A stretch of 64,000 bases of DNA from Pseudomonadota bacterium (GCA_020161065.1 JAIUPH010000011.1:310001-374000); one strand, 5' to 3'; positions 34,724-46,726 are shown, counted from the stretch's first letter. The notes: generated from the letters alone by a model not told the origin. A program made the numbers and translations.

Positions 34724-36457
34724 GTGCGCGTGCTGTCGAGCAAGGCGTTCGCCTCGTCGTCGCGTTTGCGCGGGCTGCTCAACTTCCTGGCCGAGGAGAC
34801 GTTGGCCGGCCGCGCTGGGCGCTTGAAGGAATACGCGATCGCGGTCGATCTGTTCGGGCGCGATGCCGATTTCGATCCGCGCATCGACGCCTGCGTTCGA
34901 AACGAGATCTGGCGCTTGCGCTCGCGCCTCGAGCACTACTACCTCGGCGAGGGCGCGGCCAACCCGTTGCGCATCGAATTGCCGCGCCGCTCGTTCCAGG
35001 TCGCGACCCGGCGCTTGCAACGCCGGGCGTTCGAACCGATGTCGACGGCGCCCGCGGCCATCGGCAGCGTCGGCAGCGTCGGCAACGTCGGCACCGTCGG
35101 CAGCGTCGGTGCGCTGCGCCTGCAACTGCAGGCTTTCGAGCTCCACGGTGAGCCGTGGCACGAGCGGCATTTCGGCAAGGCCGTGGCCGATGAGCTTGCG
35201 CTCGAGCTCGCCAACCACCCCAACGTCGAATTGGTGGTGGCAGGCGCTTCGCACGAAGGCGGTCTGTGGGTCGTGGAAGGCGCGGTCCATCGCCATGGCG
35301 CGCGCTTGCGCGCGATGGTGCGCATCGTCGACCCGCTTGCGGCGCGCCAGGTCTGGGCACATGCGATCGATGACATCTGGACCGATGCGCTGGACATGCA
35401 GCAGCGCTTGGCGGCCGACATCGTCGATGCGTTTCTGGAAGGGGCTGCGAGAACGCGCATCGGCTGGCAACCGATGGCCGAGACGCCGACGGTCGACGAC
35501 GTGTTGAGGCGCATGCTGTATTTCGACGTCGGTCCGGCCATCGACGGCGGCCGTACGCTGTCGCGGCGTGTGCGCCAATTGCGCGCCCGCTTGCGGCTCC
35601 ATCCCGAAGATGTTTCGGCACTCGGCGATATGGCGCTCACGCTGTCGGGCCTGGTCAATGCCCAACCGCAGGTCTGGCAGGCGCAATGGCCCGAACTTCG
35701 CGCCGCTGCGTTACGTGCAGCGCGCCTCGATCCGGCCGCGATCCCCCATGCCCTGGTGGCGCTGGGAATGGCCAGCCAGGCGCAGCACGACTGGCACTAT
35801 GCCGAGCAGGTGCTGCAACGCGCGGTAGCGCAATGCCCGGAATACCCCGCGGCGCTGCTGGCGCGCGGCATGTGTCTGCTGATGACGGGGCGAGCGGAGC
35901 AAGGCTGCAGCGACATCGCGCGTGCACGCGACATCGAGCCGCGAACGGCGTTCACCGTCGGCACGCTCGGGTTCGCGCGCTACTACGTGCGCGACTACGA
36001 AGGGGCTGCCTTGCATGCCAGGGCGGCGATCGCGATCGACGGCGACTTCGAACCTGCGTACCTGCTGCTGGCCGACGCCGAATTGGATTCGGGGCGCGTC
36101 AAGCAGGCCCTGGCACGGCTGGACGAGGCCGCGCGGCTTCCGCGGGCGTCGCCGATCGTCATCGGCCGCCTGGGTTACGCGTGTGCGATCGCCGGCCAGC
36201 GACGGCGCGCTCAAGAACTGCTCGACGAATTGCAAGGCGCGAGCGCTCCCGCCGGGCGCGTGTCGGCAGCGATCTCGGAGATCCACCTCGGGCTCGGGAA
36301 CATGGAATCGGCGTTCGATGGGCTGGAAGACGCGATGAAACGGCACGCGATCCGTCATTTGGCGCTGATGCGAGGCGCGGCGCGTTACGACCCGGTTCGC
36401 ACGCACCCGCGTTTCACCGCGTTGGTCAGCGGCATGGGGCTGCCGCTCGCGGCTTGA
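34724..36457 (+). CDS. TPR-containing regulator with N-terminal winged-helix-like domain
   Basis: A 577-residue protein read from GTG 34724. Residues 1-100 match a domain seen in many TPR regulators (SKAFASSSRLRGLLNFLAEETLAGRAGRLKEYAIAVDLFGRDADFDPRIDACVRNEIWRLRSRLEHYY, then RIELPRRSFQV). Residues ~120-260 look like an adenylate-cyclase-associated or signal module, and ~290-570 contain TPR-like helical repeats (YAEQVLQRAVAQCPEYPAALLARG, GRVKQALARLDEAARL). The likely role is sensing and control of the divergent leftward operon. The start is uncertain because the first helix seems clipped (in-frame upstream residues read ...GLSDELVRV). Confidence 0.6.
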   Translation: MRVLSSKAFASSSRLRGLLNFLAEETLAGRAGRLKEYAIAVDLFGRDADFDPRIDACVRNEIWRLRSRLEHYYLGEGAANPLRIELPRRSFQVATRRLQRRAFEPMSTAPAAIGSVGSVGNVGTVGSVGALRLQLQAFELHGEPWHERHFGKAVADELALELANHPNVELVVAGASHEGGLWVVEGAVHRHGARLRAMVRIVDPLAARQVWAHAIDDIWTDALDMQQRLAADIVDAFLEGAARTRIGWQPMAETPTVDDVLRRMLYFDVGPAIDGGRTLSRRVRQLRARLRLHPEDVSALGDMALTLSGLVNAQPQVWQAQWPELRAAALRAARLDPAAIPHALVALGMASQAQHDWHYAEQVLQRAVAQCPEYPAALLARGMCLLMTGRAEQGCSDIARARDIEPRTAFTVGTLGFARYYVRDYEGAALHARAAIAIDGDFEPAYLLLADAELDSGRVKQALARLDEAARLPRASPIVIGRLGYACAIAGQRRRAQELLDELQGASAPAGRVSAAISEIHLGLGNMESAFDGLEDAMKRHAIRHLALMRGAARYDPVRTHPRFTALVSGMGLPLAA

Positions 36458-36556
36458 ACGCCAGCTCAGACCGGGCCGGGCGGTCAGGGCCCTGCGCGCT
36501 CTGCCGCCCGTTGCGCCGGCGTCCAGCGGCCTACGCTGAACGCCGCGCCGCCCAAC

Positions 36557-39160
<2,604 letters not shown>

Positions 39161-39186
39161 GGATGAAGTCCTTGAAACTGTCATGG

Positions 39187-39214
39187 ACATGCGGCCGGGC
39201 GGCGCGGTTTCAAG
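39187..39214 (-). promoter_or_regulatory. Sigma-32 heat-shock promoter of clpB
   Basis: On the minus strand CTTGAAA (39214-39208), a 13-bp spacer and CCGCATGT (39194-39187) match the sigma-32 consensus CTTGAAA-N(13-15)-CCCCATNT in 7/7 and 6-7 of 8 positions, placed just upstream of the clpB start. Confidence 0.8.
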
Positions 39215-39298
39215 GCCGCCGCCCAGCCGTGAGGGGCAACGATAACGCCGCGGTAACGGGTTGCCGTCAAGGCCTGAAGCGGCGTCCCGCGCGCCGCC

Positions 39299-42200
39299 TC
39301 ACCGCGCCGCGTCGAACGGCTGCGCGAACGCCGGGTTGAACGGATTGCGGTGCAGGAAGCTCTCGCGGTAGGGCGGTGGCACGTTGGGCAGCGCCCAGTC
39401 GTGCAGCCAGCGGCGGCCCTGGCGGTGGGCTTCGGCGGCGGCGGGCGCGTCGCCGGCGGCGGCGAGCGCGCGGTGGACGATCAGCCAGGCGCGCGGCGGA
39501 TAGACGCCTGGCGGCACGCCGCCGGCGAAGCGACGCAGCAGCGCTCGCGCCAGGGCCGCGGCCTCGTCGGCGCGGCCCAGGGCCAGCAGGCGGTCGCAGT
39601 GCGCGATGCGCAGGCTCCACAAGGCGCTGGGGCAGTCGACGGCGGCGCAGTCGGCGGCCTCGGCGCGGACCAGCGCCTCGCCTTCGTCCGCCGGCAGCGA
39701 CAGCGCAAGGTCGCGCGCCACCACCCAGCGCAGCAGCCGCTGGCTTTCGTTGCGCACCAGCTCGAAGGCCGCTTGCAACAGGTCGGCCGCCGGCCGGCCG
39801 GCCCAGGCTTCGATGCGCGCCCGCGGCACCAGCCACGACGGCGCATAGGCGTCGGCCGGCGGCTCGCGGCCCGAGCCCAGCAATTGCAGCGCGCGCGCCG
39901 GCTGGCCCAGTTCGAGGAACAGCACGGCCAGGTCCATCAGCCCGACGGTGCGCATCGGGTACTCGCCGGCGCCGCCCTGCGTGGCGAGGATGACCTCCAT
40001 CAGTTGCTGCGCCTCGGCATAGCGCCCCAGTTCGCGGTACTGGCGCGCCAGGCCGATGAAGAAGACGACCGACGTCGACATCGGCGCGCCGGTGCGCGCG
40101 TGCAGCTCGCGCGCCTTTTCGTAGTACGGGACCGAGCGCCGCGTGCGGGCCCAGTTCGTGTGCAGCCAGCCGAGGTACATGTAGGCTTCCGCGGCCAGGC
40201 CCCAGTCGTGGGCCGCGTCGGCAATGGCACGGGCGCGCTGCAGCAGTGGCCAGGCCTCGCGCGGCCGGTCGGCCTTGCCCAGCAGGCTGGCCAGGTCGAT
40301 CAGGTAGCGCGCGGCCTCGCTGTCGTCGCCGGCCAGCGCATCGCCGGCGCCGGCCTGCATCGCGGCGATGGCGGCATCGGCATCGCCCAGCCCCATGCGG
40401 CAGCGGGCCAGCAGCGCCGCCGCGCGGCGCCGCCGCCGCCCTTCGCCGGCCGGAAGCTGGCCCAGCGCTGCTTCGACCGCGGACAGCGCCGGCGCCCACT
40501 GCTGGCCTTCGGCATGGACGGCGGCGAGGCTCAAGGCCGCATCGGCGGCGTCCAGCGGCCCATCGACCAGTGCGCTCAGTTCATCGGCCAGGCGCAGTTG
40601 CTCGGCGTAGGCGTCGACGTAGCGGGCCGCGCGGCAGCGCCGCTCCAGCACCCGGAAGCGCTGCTGGCGGCTGCCGCCGCGCGCCAGGCCGCGCCGCGCG
40701 GCGTCGAGCATCGCGGCCTCCTCGCGACGCAGCCCGGCGGCCAGCGCCTGGTCGGCCGCGGCCACGTAGGCGGCCGCGGCGCGCAGCGGCTGGCCGCCTT
40801 GCTCCAGGTGGCGTGCCAGCCGCGCCGGCGGCACGGCGCGGTCGCGGTCGCGGTCGCCATCACCATGCGCCAGCGCATCGGCAATCTGGCGGTGCAGCTC
40901 GCAGGCGATCGGCGCCGGCAGCGTGGCGGCCACGCCTTCGCGCACCAGGTCGTGGGCGAAGGCGCCGCCGCGCAGCACTTGCGCGGCTTCCAGCTCGGAC
41001 CAGGCCGGCGCCAGCTCCACGGCATGGCGCTGCAGCAGCCGCGCGGCCAGCGGCACCGAGAAGTCGGCCTCGGCCAGCGCGGCGATCTGCGCCAGTTGCA
41101 GCGCCGGCGCGCCCAGCTGCTGCAGCCGCCGCTGCACGAGCTGGCCCAGGTGCTGCGGCACCGGCAGCGCCGCCGGCGGCGGGCCGCCGGTGGCGCCGGC
41201 GCAGCCGAGCAGCGTCTGCAGCGTGTAGAAAGGGTTGCCGCCGGCGTGGCGCCACAGGGCCGTAGCCCAGCCGGCGGCGTCCAGGTCCGGCAGCGCCAGT
41301 GATTGCAGCAGTTCGGCCACTGCCTCGGCGTCGAGCGCGGCGAGCTGCAGTTCCTCGGTACCGTCGCCGGCCGGCGAGGCCAGCCAGGCCTGCAGCGCGG
41401 GCGGGCGTTCGGCGGCACGCACCGCCAGCAGCCAGCGCAGCGGCGCGGGTGTGGACGCTGGTGATGCGGGTGATGCGGGCGAGGCGGATGGCGCCACGGC
41501 CGGCGCCAGCAGCGCCAGCAAGGCGTCCAGCGACGCGGCATCGGCGAACTGCAGATCGTCGACGATCACGGCTGCGCCACCGGCGGCGGCCGCGTGCGCG
41601 GCCCAGGCGGCCAGCGCCGCCTGCAGACGCGCGGTGGCCGCGGCGCCGGGCGCCGGCGGCCCCAGCCCGGGCGCGAAGCGCGCCCATTCCTCGGCCGCCC
41701 AGGCGGCGGCCGGCGCGCCGGCGCGCTGCAGCCATCCCTGCACCAGGCGCGCCGCCACGCCGTAGGGCAGCTGCGCATCGCCGGGGCGCGCCTCGACGAC
41801 CAGCGCGCCGGCACGCGCCGCCTGCTCGGCCAGCAGCCGGCTCTTGCCGATGCCCGGCTCGCCGCTCACCAGCACGTGGCGCCCGGCCTGCCAGGCGGCG
41901 GCGATGCGCTGTAGCGCCGCCTCGCGCCCTACCAGCCGCGGCGGGCGCAGCAAGGCCAGCGGCGGCGGCAGGGGCGCCGCGGCGGACTCAGCCGGCGCAG
42001 CGGCAGCGTCGTCGGCCAGCAGCGCGGCCAGCGCGCGCGTCTCGGTGCCCGGCCTGGCGCCCAGTTCGCGCGCCAGCCATTGCTCGCAGCGCCGATAGGC
42101 GGCCAGCGCGGCGGCGCGGTCGCCGCGCAGGTAGTGCAGCCGCATCACGCGGCGCTGGGCATGCTCCAGCCAGGGCGCCTCGGCGGCCAGGCGCTCGGCA

Positions 42201-42685
42201 TAGCGCAGTGCGGCCGCCAACTGCTGGCTGGCGGCCAAGGCTTCGGCGCGTTCGGCCAGCGCGCGCTGGCGGCGCTCGGCCCAGCGCTCGCGCGCCAGCA
42301 CCAACCATTGCGCGGCCTCGCCGTCGGCGCTGGGGCTGATGCCGGCCAGCAGCTCGCCGCGGCCGTGCTCGGCATCGGCGCCGAGCCGGGCTTCGAAGTC
42401 CGCCAGGTCGTGGACGACGTGGCCGGCCAGCTCCAGCGTGGCATCGCCCACCACCACGTCGACGCCGGCCGCGCGCTTGAGCCTGAACAGGCGCTGGCGC
42501 AGGCTCAGGTTGGCGCGGCGCGCGTCGCGGTCGGGCCACAGCCATTCGGCCGCACGCCGGCGCGGCACGGCGCCGTCGAGGGCCAGCCAGGCGAGCAGCA
42601 GCGCGTCGCTGGCCGCCAGGTCATGGGCCTGGTCGCCGCGGTGCAGGCGGGGCGCGCCGAGCAGGCTGATGCGCATCGGCCTCAT
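39299..42685 (-). CDS. Large BTAD/AAA-ATPase/TPR transcriptional regulator (SARP-LAL-like)
   Basis: A 1128-residue regulator. Residues 1-80 form a winged-helix-like domain (RISLLGAPRLHRGDQAHDLAASDALLLAWLALDGAVPRRRAAEWLWPDR), ~90-230 a bacterial transcriptional activation domain (AQRRVMRLHYLRGDRAAALAAYRRCEQWLARELGARPGTETRAL), then an ATPase beginning PRLVGREAALQRI with Walker A GEPGIGKS, and a long C-terminal TPR region. It resembles AfsR/MalT-type signal-transduction ATPases. The gene is extremely GC-rich and Ala/Arg-rich. It follows the 675-aa secreted protein gene by 74 bp on the same strand and may control it; the ligand is unknown. Confidence 0.78.
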   Translation of the reverse strand: MRPMRISLLGAPRLHRGDQAHDLAASDALLLAWLALDGAVPRRRAAEWLWPDRDARRANLSLRQRLFRLKRAAGVDVVVGDATLELAGHVVHDLADFEARLGADAEHGRGELLAGISPSADGEAAQWLVLARERWAERRQRALAERAEALAASQQLAAALRYAERLAAEAPWLEHAQRRVMRLHYLRGDRAAALAAYRRCEQWLARELGARPGTETRALAALLADDAAAAPAESAAAPLPPPLALLRPPRLVGREAALQRIAAAWQAGRHVLVSGEPGIGKSRLLAEQAARAGALVVEARPGDAQLPYGVAARLVQGWLQRAGAPAAAWAAEEWARFAPGLGPPAPGAAATARLQAALAAWAAHAAAAGGAAVIVDDLQFADAASLDALLALLAPAVAPSASPASPASPASTPAPLRWLLAVRAAERPPALQAWLASPAGDGTEELQLAALDAEAVAELLQSLALPDLDAAGWATALWRHAGGNPFYTLQTLLGCAGATGGPPPAALPVPQHLGQLVQRRLQQLGAPALQLAQIAALAEADFSVPLAARLLQRHAVELAPAWSELEAAQVLRGGAFAHDLVREGVAATLPAPIACELHRQIADALAHGDGDRDRDRAVPPARLARHLEQGGQPLRAAAAYVAAADQALAAGLRREEAAMLDAARRGLARGGSRQQRFRVLERRCRAARYVDAYAEQLRLADELSALVDGPLDAADAALSLAAVHAEGQQWAPALSAVEAALGQLPAGEGRRRRRAAALLARCRMGLGDADAAIAAMQAGAGDALAGDDSEAARYLIDLASLLGKADRPREAWPLLQRARAIADAAHDWGLAAEAYMYLGWLHTNWARTRRSVPYYEKARELHARTGAPMSTSVVFFIGLARQYRELGRYAEAQQLMEVILATQGGAGEYPMRTVGLMDLAVLFLELGQPARALQLLGSGREPPADAYAPSWLVPRARIEAWAGRPAADLLQAAFELVRNESQRLLRWVVARDLALSLPADEGEALVRAEAADCAAVDCPSALWSLRIAHCDRLLALGRADEAAALARALLRRFAGGVPPGVYPPRAWLIVHRALAAAGDAPAAAEAHRQGRRWLHDWALPNVPPPYRESFLHRNPFNPAFAQPFDAAR

Positions 42686-42759
42686 CGTGGCAGCCCCGCC
42701 GATTCACGGACGGCCGGTCGGGCCATCGGAGGCCATCGCGGGCCATCCGGAGCCATCGT

Positions 42760-44787
42760 CTACGGGCTGCACGCCACCGGCTCGCTGCCCCACTCCTGCG
42801 CCAGCAGCCGGGGCGCGCATTGCGTGGCGCGCAGCTCGATGGTTCCGCCGGCGCTGCGGTAGCGGCAGGCCTGCAGGTCGGGCTGCAGCAGCACCTCGGC
42901 AGGCGCCTGCTGCACCAGGCAGGCGGTGACGACGGGCCGGGCGATCGCCTGGTCGCGCCGCCAGCGGTCGATGGCCTGGCGACGGGGTTCGCATTCGGCG
43001 ATCTCTGGCGGCGCGTACCAGGCCAGCGGCCCGCCGACGAAGGCGCTGCGCGCGGCGGCGTCCAGCACGTCGGCCGGCGCCGAGCGCGTGCCGCGCGGCG
43101 CGCCGGCGAAAGAGCGCACGTAGCAGCCGCACCAGGCGTCGGCCACGCCGTCGCCGGCCTGGCGGCGGCATTGCTCGAACAAGCGGTTCAGCGCCGGCGC
43201 CTGCGGGTGGCGCTCCAACCCCGCGAGACTGCCGCGACCGCCGGGCGGCGCCAGCAGCCAGTCCGCCAACTGGCGGGCGTAGCGCGCCATCTGCGGGCCG
43301 GCGCAGCCGTGCCGTTCGATCAGGCGACTGGCGTCGGCCAGCGCGGGCGGCGAGCGCTGCACCTGGAAGGCGCTGTCGCGCTCGGCCCTGCAGGCCTCGC
43401 GGCGCGGCGGGTCGTCGACGATGCGCTCGCAGTCGGGCAGCATCTTCATCATCTCGTTGGCGGCGGCGATGGTGGTCGCCGCGTCGGCCGCGCTGCCGCG
43501 TCCGGACACGCCGCGCGCCACCGCCTCCTGCGTGCGGCGGACCTGCGCTTGCGCGATCTGCATCGCCGTGCCGGCCAGCCCCAGGTTCGGGCACGCTTCG
43601 TTGAGGCGGCCGAACGAGGTCAGCGCATAACTTGTATTTTCAACGTCATTCGACACGCGCGCCCCGTCGCCGGCGTAGAGCGGCGCCACCAGCTCGGGCC
43701 GGTTCAGGCCTTGCACGTTCAAGGCCGGGGGTGCCGATGAGGGCCGCGCCGCGGCGGCATCGACGACGCGCGAGGTGGCGGCCTGCTCCAGCAGCGCGGC
43801 GGCCAGCAGGCACTGGTCGACGCTCATCGGCTCGGGCTCGTCGCGCGCGCCGGCGCGCCAGCGCGCGCGGCAGGCGTCCACCGCGGCCGGCGCCGCGCGG
43901 CGCTCGGCCAGCGCCTGCTCGACGATGCGGCGCGCGCAATGCTCGCGCGGCTGGCCGGCGGCCAACTGCGCGCCGCACTGCGAGTAGGCCTGGGCCTGCC
44001 AGCGCCAGTAGGGCTCGCCGCGGCTGCCCGGCGGCGACAAGGGCAGCGACTCGGCCGAGCGGCAGAACGGCAGCCGCGGGTCGAGGCTGCACATCCTGGC
44101 CTGGGCGGCGGCGTCGGTGGTCGTGTTGGTGGCGGCGGTGGTGGTCGCGTCTTCGGGCGGCGCGGCGAACGTCGTGCGCACGCGGTCGACCAGCCGGCAG
44201 CCACCGGGGCCTTCCCAGGCCCAATAGGCGGGCCCGCCGAGCGCCGCGCGCCGGGCCTCGGCCCGATCGCGCGGGCGCGCGGCGCGTTCGGTCGCGGCGC
44301 CACTGTCCGCGGACGGGCCCGGCGCCAGACAGGCATCGACCTCGGCCTGATCAAGTCGGCGCTCGGCCAGCGCGCGGTCGATCTTGGCCTGCGCGCAGCG
44401 CGTGGCCATGCCGCTGCCGTCGCCGCCCGGCGGCGTCGGCCGGCAATCGGCGTCGAGCGCCCGGTTCCAGTCGACGAAGCGGCCGGGGGTCTGTGTCCGC
44501 GTGACAGGCGCCGCCGGTGGCTGCTGCGGCGGCGGCGCGGTCGCGGTCGGAGCCGCCGCCGGCGCAGCCTGCGAGGCGGCGTCGCAGCGCTGCCGGTAGC
44601 GCTCGCGCGCCTGGGCCAGCGCCTCGGGCCGCGTGCGCGGCGAGGCCTCCAGGCGCTCCAGATGGCGGGCCATCGAGGCGCACAGGCGTTCCTCGACTTC
44701 GGGCTGGGCATGGCAGCTGCCGGCCGCCAGCGCGGCGGCGAGCGCCAGCGCGAAGGCCGCGGCGGAGGCGTGAATCGGCCGCGTCAT
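42760..44787 (-). CDS. Secreted protein of unknown function with internal repeats
   Basis: A 675-residue protein with a clear signal peptide (hydrophobic stretch to ~residue 27, cleavage near CHA-QP). I do not recognise the family. A Pro/Gln-rich linker follows around residues 80-105. A unit of the form ALAERR-x3-A-x-VDAC is present near residues 134-150 and again near 287-305, each about 40 residues from a YWxW motif; a weaker third version (VVTACLVQQAP) is near 610. Cysteines recur at regular intervals, suggesting disulfide-linked helical repeats in the periplasm or outside. It is 13 bp downstream of a (frameshifted) lipoprotein gene, so the two may form an envelope complex. Confidence 0.65.
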   Translation of the reverse strand: MTRPIHASAAAFALALAAALAAGSCHAQPEVEERLCASMARHLERLEASPRTRPEALAQARERYRQRCDAASQAAPAAAPTATAPPPQQPPAAPVTRTQTPGRFVDWNRALDADCRPTPPGGDGSGMATRCAQAKIDRALAERRLDQAEVDACLAPGPSADSGAATERAARPRDRAEARRAALGGPAYWAWEGPGGCRLVDRVRTTFAAPPEDATTTAATNTTTDAAAQARMCSLDPRLPFCRSAESLPLSPPGSRGEPYWRWQAQAYSQCGAQLAAGQPREHCARRIVEQALAERRAAPAAVDACRARWRAGARDEPEPMSVDQCLLAAALLEQAATSRVVDAAAARPSSAPPALNVQGLNRPELVAPLYAGDGARVSNDVENTSYALTSFGRLNEACPNLGLAGTAMQIAQAQVRRTQEAVARGVSGRGSAADAATTIAAANEMMKMLPDCERIVDDPPRREACRAERDSAFQVQRSPPALADASRLIERHGCAGPQMARYARQLADWLLAPPGGRGSLAGLERHPQAPALNRLFEQCRRQAGDGVADAWCGCYVRSFAGAPRGTRSAPADVLDAAARSAFVGGPLAWYAPPEIAECEPRRQAIDRWRRDQAIARPVVTACLVQQAPAEVLLQPDLQACRYRSAGGTIELRATQCAPRLLAQEWGSEPVACSP

Positions 44788-44800
44788 CAGGTGCTCCTCG

Positions 44801-45302
44801 TCAGTTCGTCACCGGCTGCCCATTGAAGCGCAGCGACAAGCTGGTCTCGGTGCCCGTCGTCACACCCTGGGTCACGGTGGTGCGCTTGAGGGGGAAGCCC
44901 TTGCCGGCGGGCACGGTGATGGATTCGCGGCGCACGAAGCGGATGGTGTCGTTCGACGGCTGCTGCGTGTCGCTCGTCGTGGTGGTGGGCGGCTGCCCGC
45001 CGACCGTGACCGTGCTGCTGCTCTTGAAGTGGTAGGTGGTCGAAATCGTCGTGCTGCCGCCCAACGGCAGCGAGTAGAACGTCAGCACCGTGGGCGGCAA
45101 CGGCACGGCGCGGCCCGGTGGTGCTGCCGCTAGTGGGCGGCGGCGTGGTCCCCGACGAGTCGCCGGGGTCGGCCGCCGCGCCGCTGCCGCTGCTGCCGCT
45201 GCTGCCGCCGCCACCGATGCCGCACGACACCAGTAGGCCCGCTGCCGCCACCAAGGCCGTCGTCGTTGCGAGCCCCGCCTTGCGCCCTTGTCTCGCTTGC
45301 AT
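44801..45302 (-). pseudogene. Lipoprotein gene split by a frameshift
   Basis: The 5' part, from ATG at 45302, encodes a lipoprotein signal with lipobox LVSC and a Gly/Ser/Thr-rich linker (GIGGGGSSGSSGSG...). From about 45105-45120 the coding character switches to another frame, which continues as PLPPTVLTFYSLPLGGSTTISTTYHF to NGQPVTN and stops at 44801. In the original frame the sequence after the switch becomes His-rich nonsense. A single +1 (or -2) shift in the GGGCCGCGCC run near 45112 would restore a ~166-residue lipoprotein. It may be a real mutation, a programmed shift or a sequencing error in a GC run. No function is recognised. Confidence 0.65.
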
Positions 45303-45380
45303 GGTCGCCGCTCCCGCCGGCGCCCGTCGCCCCGCGGCAACGGCGGCACCGTGCGTCGCACCGTAGAACGGGGGCGTTAC

Positions 45381-45396
45381 CGGCGGGTTACCGCCG
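45381..45396 (-). terminator. Perfect hairpin after the flavin reductase gene
   Basis: CGGCGG (45381-45386), loop GTTA, CCGCCG (45391-45396), lying 3 bp beyond the flavin reductase stop. No T-tract follows on the minus strand. Confidence 0.4.
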
Positions 45397-45398
45397 CT

Positions 45399-45905
45399 CT
45401 ACAGCAGCGGCCCCAGCCGCCGGTAGCGCCCGCCGTAGAACAGCAGCGGCGGCTCGTGGCTTTCGGCCAGCGAGAGCACGCGGCCGATGAAGAGCTCGTG
45501 GTCGCCGGCCTCGTGGCGGGCGGCGGTCTCGCAGACGAAGCTGGCCGCGGCGCCGGCCAGCAGCGGCAGGCCGCTGTCGCCGTCGCGCTGCCAGCAAGGC
45601 GGGTCGAAGCGGTGTTCGCCGCGCGACGCGAACTGGCGCGACAGCTCGGCCTGGCCTTCGGTCAGCACGTTCACCGCAAAGCGCGGCGCGGCGCGGAACA
45701 CGCCCAGGCTGCCGCTGCTGTGCCGCAGCGACCACAGCACCAGCGGCGGGTCGAGCGACAGCGAGTTGAAGGAATTGACCGTCAGCCCCAGCGGCTTGCC
45801 GTCGGGCCCCAGCGTGGTGACGATGGTCACGCCGGTGGCGAAGCGGCCCAGCGCGTGGCGCAGGCGGTGCGGGTCGACACGGGACGCGGTCGCGGGGTCC
45901 GACAT
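45399..45905 (-). CDS. Flavin reductase-like domain protein
   Basis: A 168-residue FMN-binding split-barrel protein: LRHALGRFATGVTIVTTLGPDGKPLGLTVNSFNSLSLDPPLVLWSL is the signature of the HpaC/flavin reductase-like family, with HELFIGRVL and LLFYGGRYRRL near the C-terminus. It supplies reduced flavin to a monooxygenase, or has a related NAD(P)H:flavin role. It starts 8 bp after the moaE stop on the same strand, so it is probably co-transcribed with moaE, though a functional link is not evident. Confidence 0.87.
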   Translation of the reverse strand: MSDPATASRVDPHRLRHALGRFATGVTIVTTLGPDGKPLGLTVNSFNSLSLDPPLVLWSLRHSSGSLGVFRAAPRFAVNVLTEGQAELSRQFASRGEHRFDPPCWQRDGDSGLPLLAGAAASFVCETAARHEAGDHELFIGRVLSLAESHEPPLLFYGGRYRRLGPLL

Positions 45906-45913
45906 CGTGCCTT

Positions 45914-46444
45914 TCAGCCGGCCGCCGCCGTGGCGGCGGTTGCAGCGGCGGTCGCGGTAGCGGCGTTCCCGGCGCGCAGGCCCCAGCGCGCCAGCGCTTC
46001 GTCGTCGGCGACGCGCGCGTCGACCCAGCGCTCGCCCTCGGGCGTGCTTTCCTTCTTCCAGAACGGCGCCTGCGTCTTCAGGTAGTCCATCAGGAACTCG
46101 CAAGCCTGGAACGCCGCGCCGCGGTGGGCGGCCGCGGCCAGCACCAGCACGATCTGCTCGCCCGGCTGCAGCGGCCCCACGCGGTGCACCACGCGCGCGG
46201 CGCGCAGCTCGAAGCGGCGCAGCGCCTCGTCGATCATCGCCTCGATGGCCTTCTCGGTCATGCCGGGGTAGTGCTCCAGTTCCAGGCGGCTGATGCCGCC
46301 GGCCTGGCCGGGGTGGCGGTCGCGCACGGTGCCGACGAAGGCGGCCACGGCGCCGATGCCGAGGTCGCCTGCGCGCAGCGCCGCGGTCTCGGCGGCGAGG
46401 TCGAAGTCGGCGGTCTGGATGCTGACGCGGGGCGGCGCTGTCAT
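45914..46444 (-). CDS. moaE: Molybdopterin synthase catalytic subunit
   Basis: A 176-residue MoaE, which with thiocarboxylated MoaD converts cPMP into molybdopterin. The core is present: AVAAFVGTVRDRHPG, LELEHYPGMTEKAIEAM, VHRVGPLQPGEQIVLVLAAAAHRGAAFQACEFLMDYLKTQAPFWKKE, with the catalytic lysines in the WKKE motif. The C-terminal ~20 residues are an Ala/Thr-rich tail not found in typical MoaE. A slightly longer start (MRQSAPL...) at about 46465 is possible. Its partner moaD lies 1.1 kb away beyond an oppositely oriented dapA-like gene. Confidence 0.93.
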   Translation of the reverse strand: MTAPPRVSIQTADFDLAAETAALRAGDLGIGAVAAFVGTVRDRHPGQAGGISRLELEHYPGMTEKAIEAMIDEALRRFELRAARVVHRVGPLQPGEQIVLVLAAAAHRGAAFQACEFLMDYLKTQAPFWKKESTPEGERWVDARVADDEALARWGLRAGNAATATAAATAATAAAG

Positions 46445-46726
46445 GAGCGGGGCGGATTGTCGCATCGCTAGAATGCGCGCCCATGCCCTGCCCCGCCTTG
46501 CCCCTGCCGCGCCCGCGCCCTGCGCCGGCCGCCGCGGGCGTGGCCTGCAAACGGGGTGCCGAAAAACCGTTGCTCGTCTGACCGGAGCAAACGTTTCCGT
46601 CGTCAGGCTGGCGACGGAACGACGGCGGTTTCCCTCGAGCACTTTCCTCCTCCACCTCCCGCGTTCCTGCGCACGCCCGGCGCGGTGCTTCCACGCGGTC
46701 GGTGTCGATGTCGAGGAGTGCGAACG
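46445..46726 (+). promoter_or_regulatory. Leader region of the dapA-like gene
   Basis: A 282-bp spacer between divergent moaE and the dapA-like gene. It holds an imperfect hairpin (TCCGTCG near 46597-46603 with CGACGGA at 46612-46618) and the strong ribosome site GAGGAG ending 8 bp before the ATG at 46727. I did not recognise a molybdenum-cofactor or lysine riboswitch here. Confidence 0.35.

Noticed and set aside
46561-46640. Hairpins before the dapA-like gene considered as a riboswitch
   Set aside because: No conserved lysine, Moco or other riboswitch core could be recognised by eye; described only as a leader.
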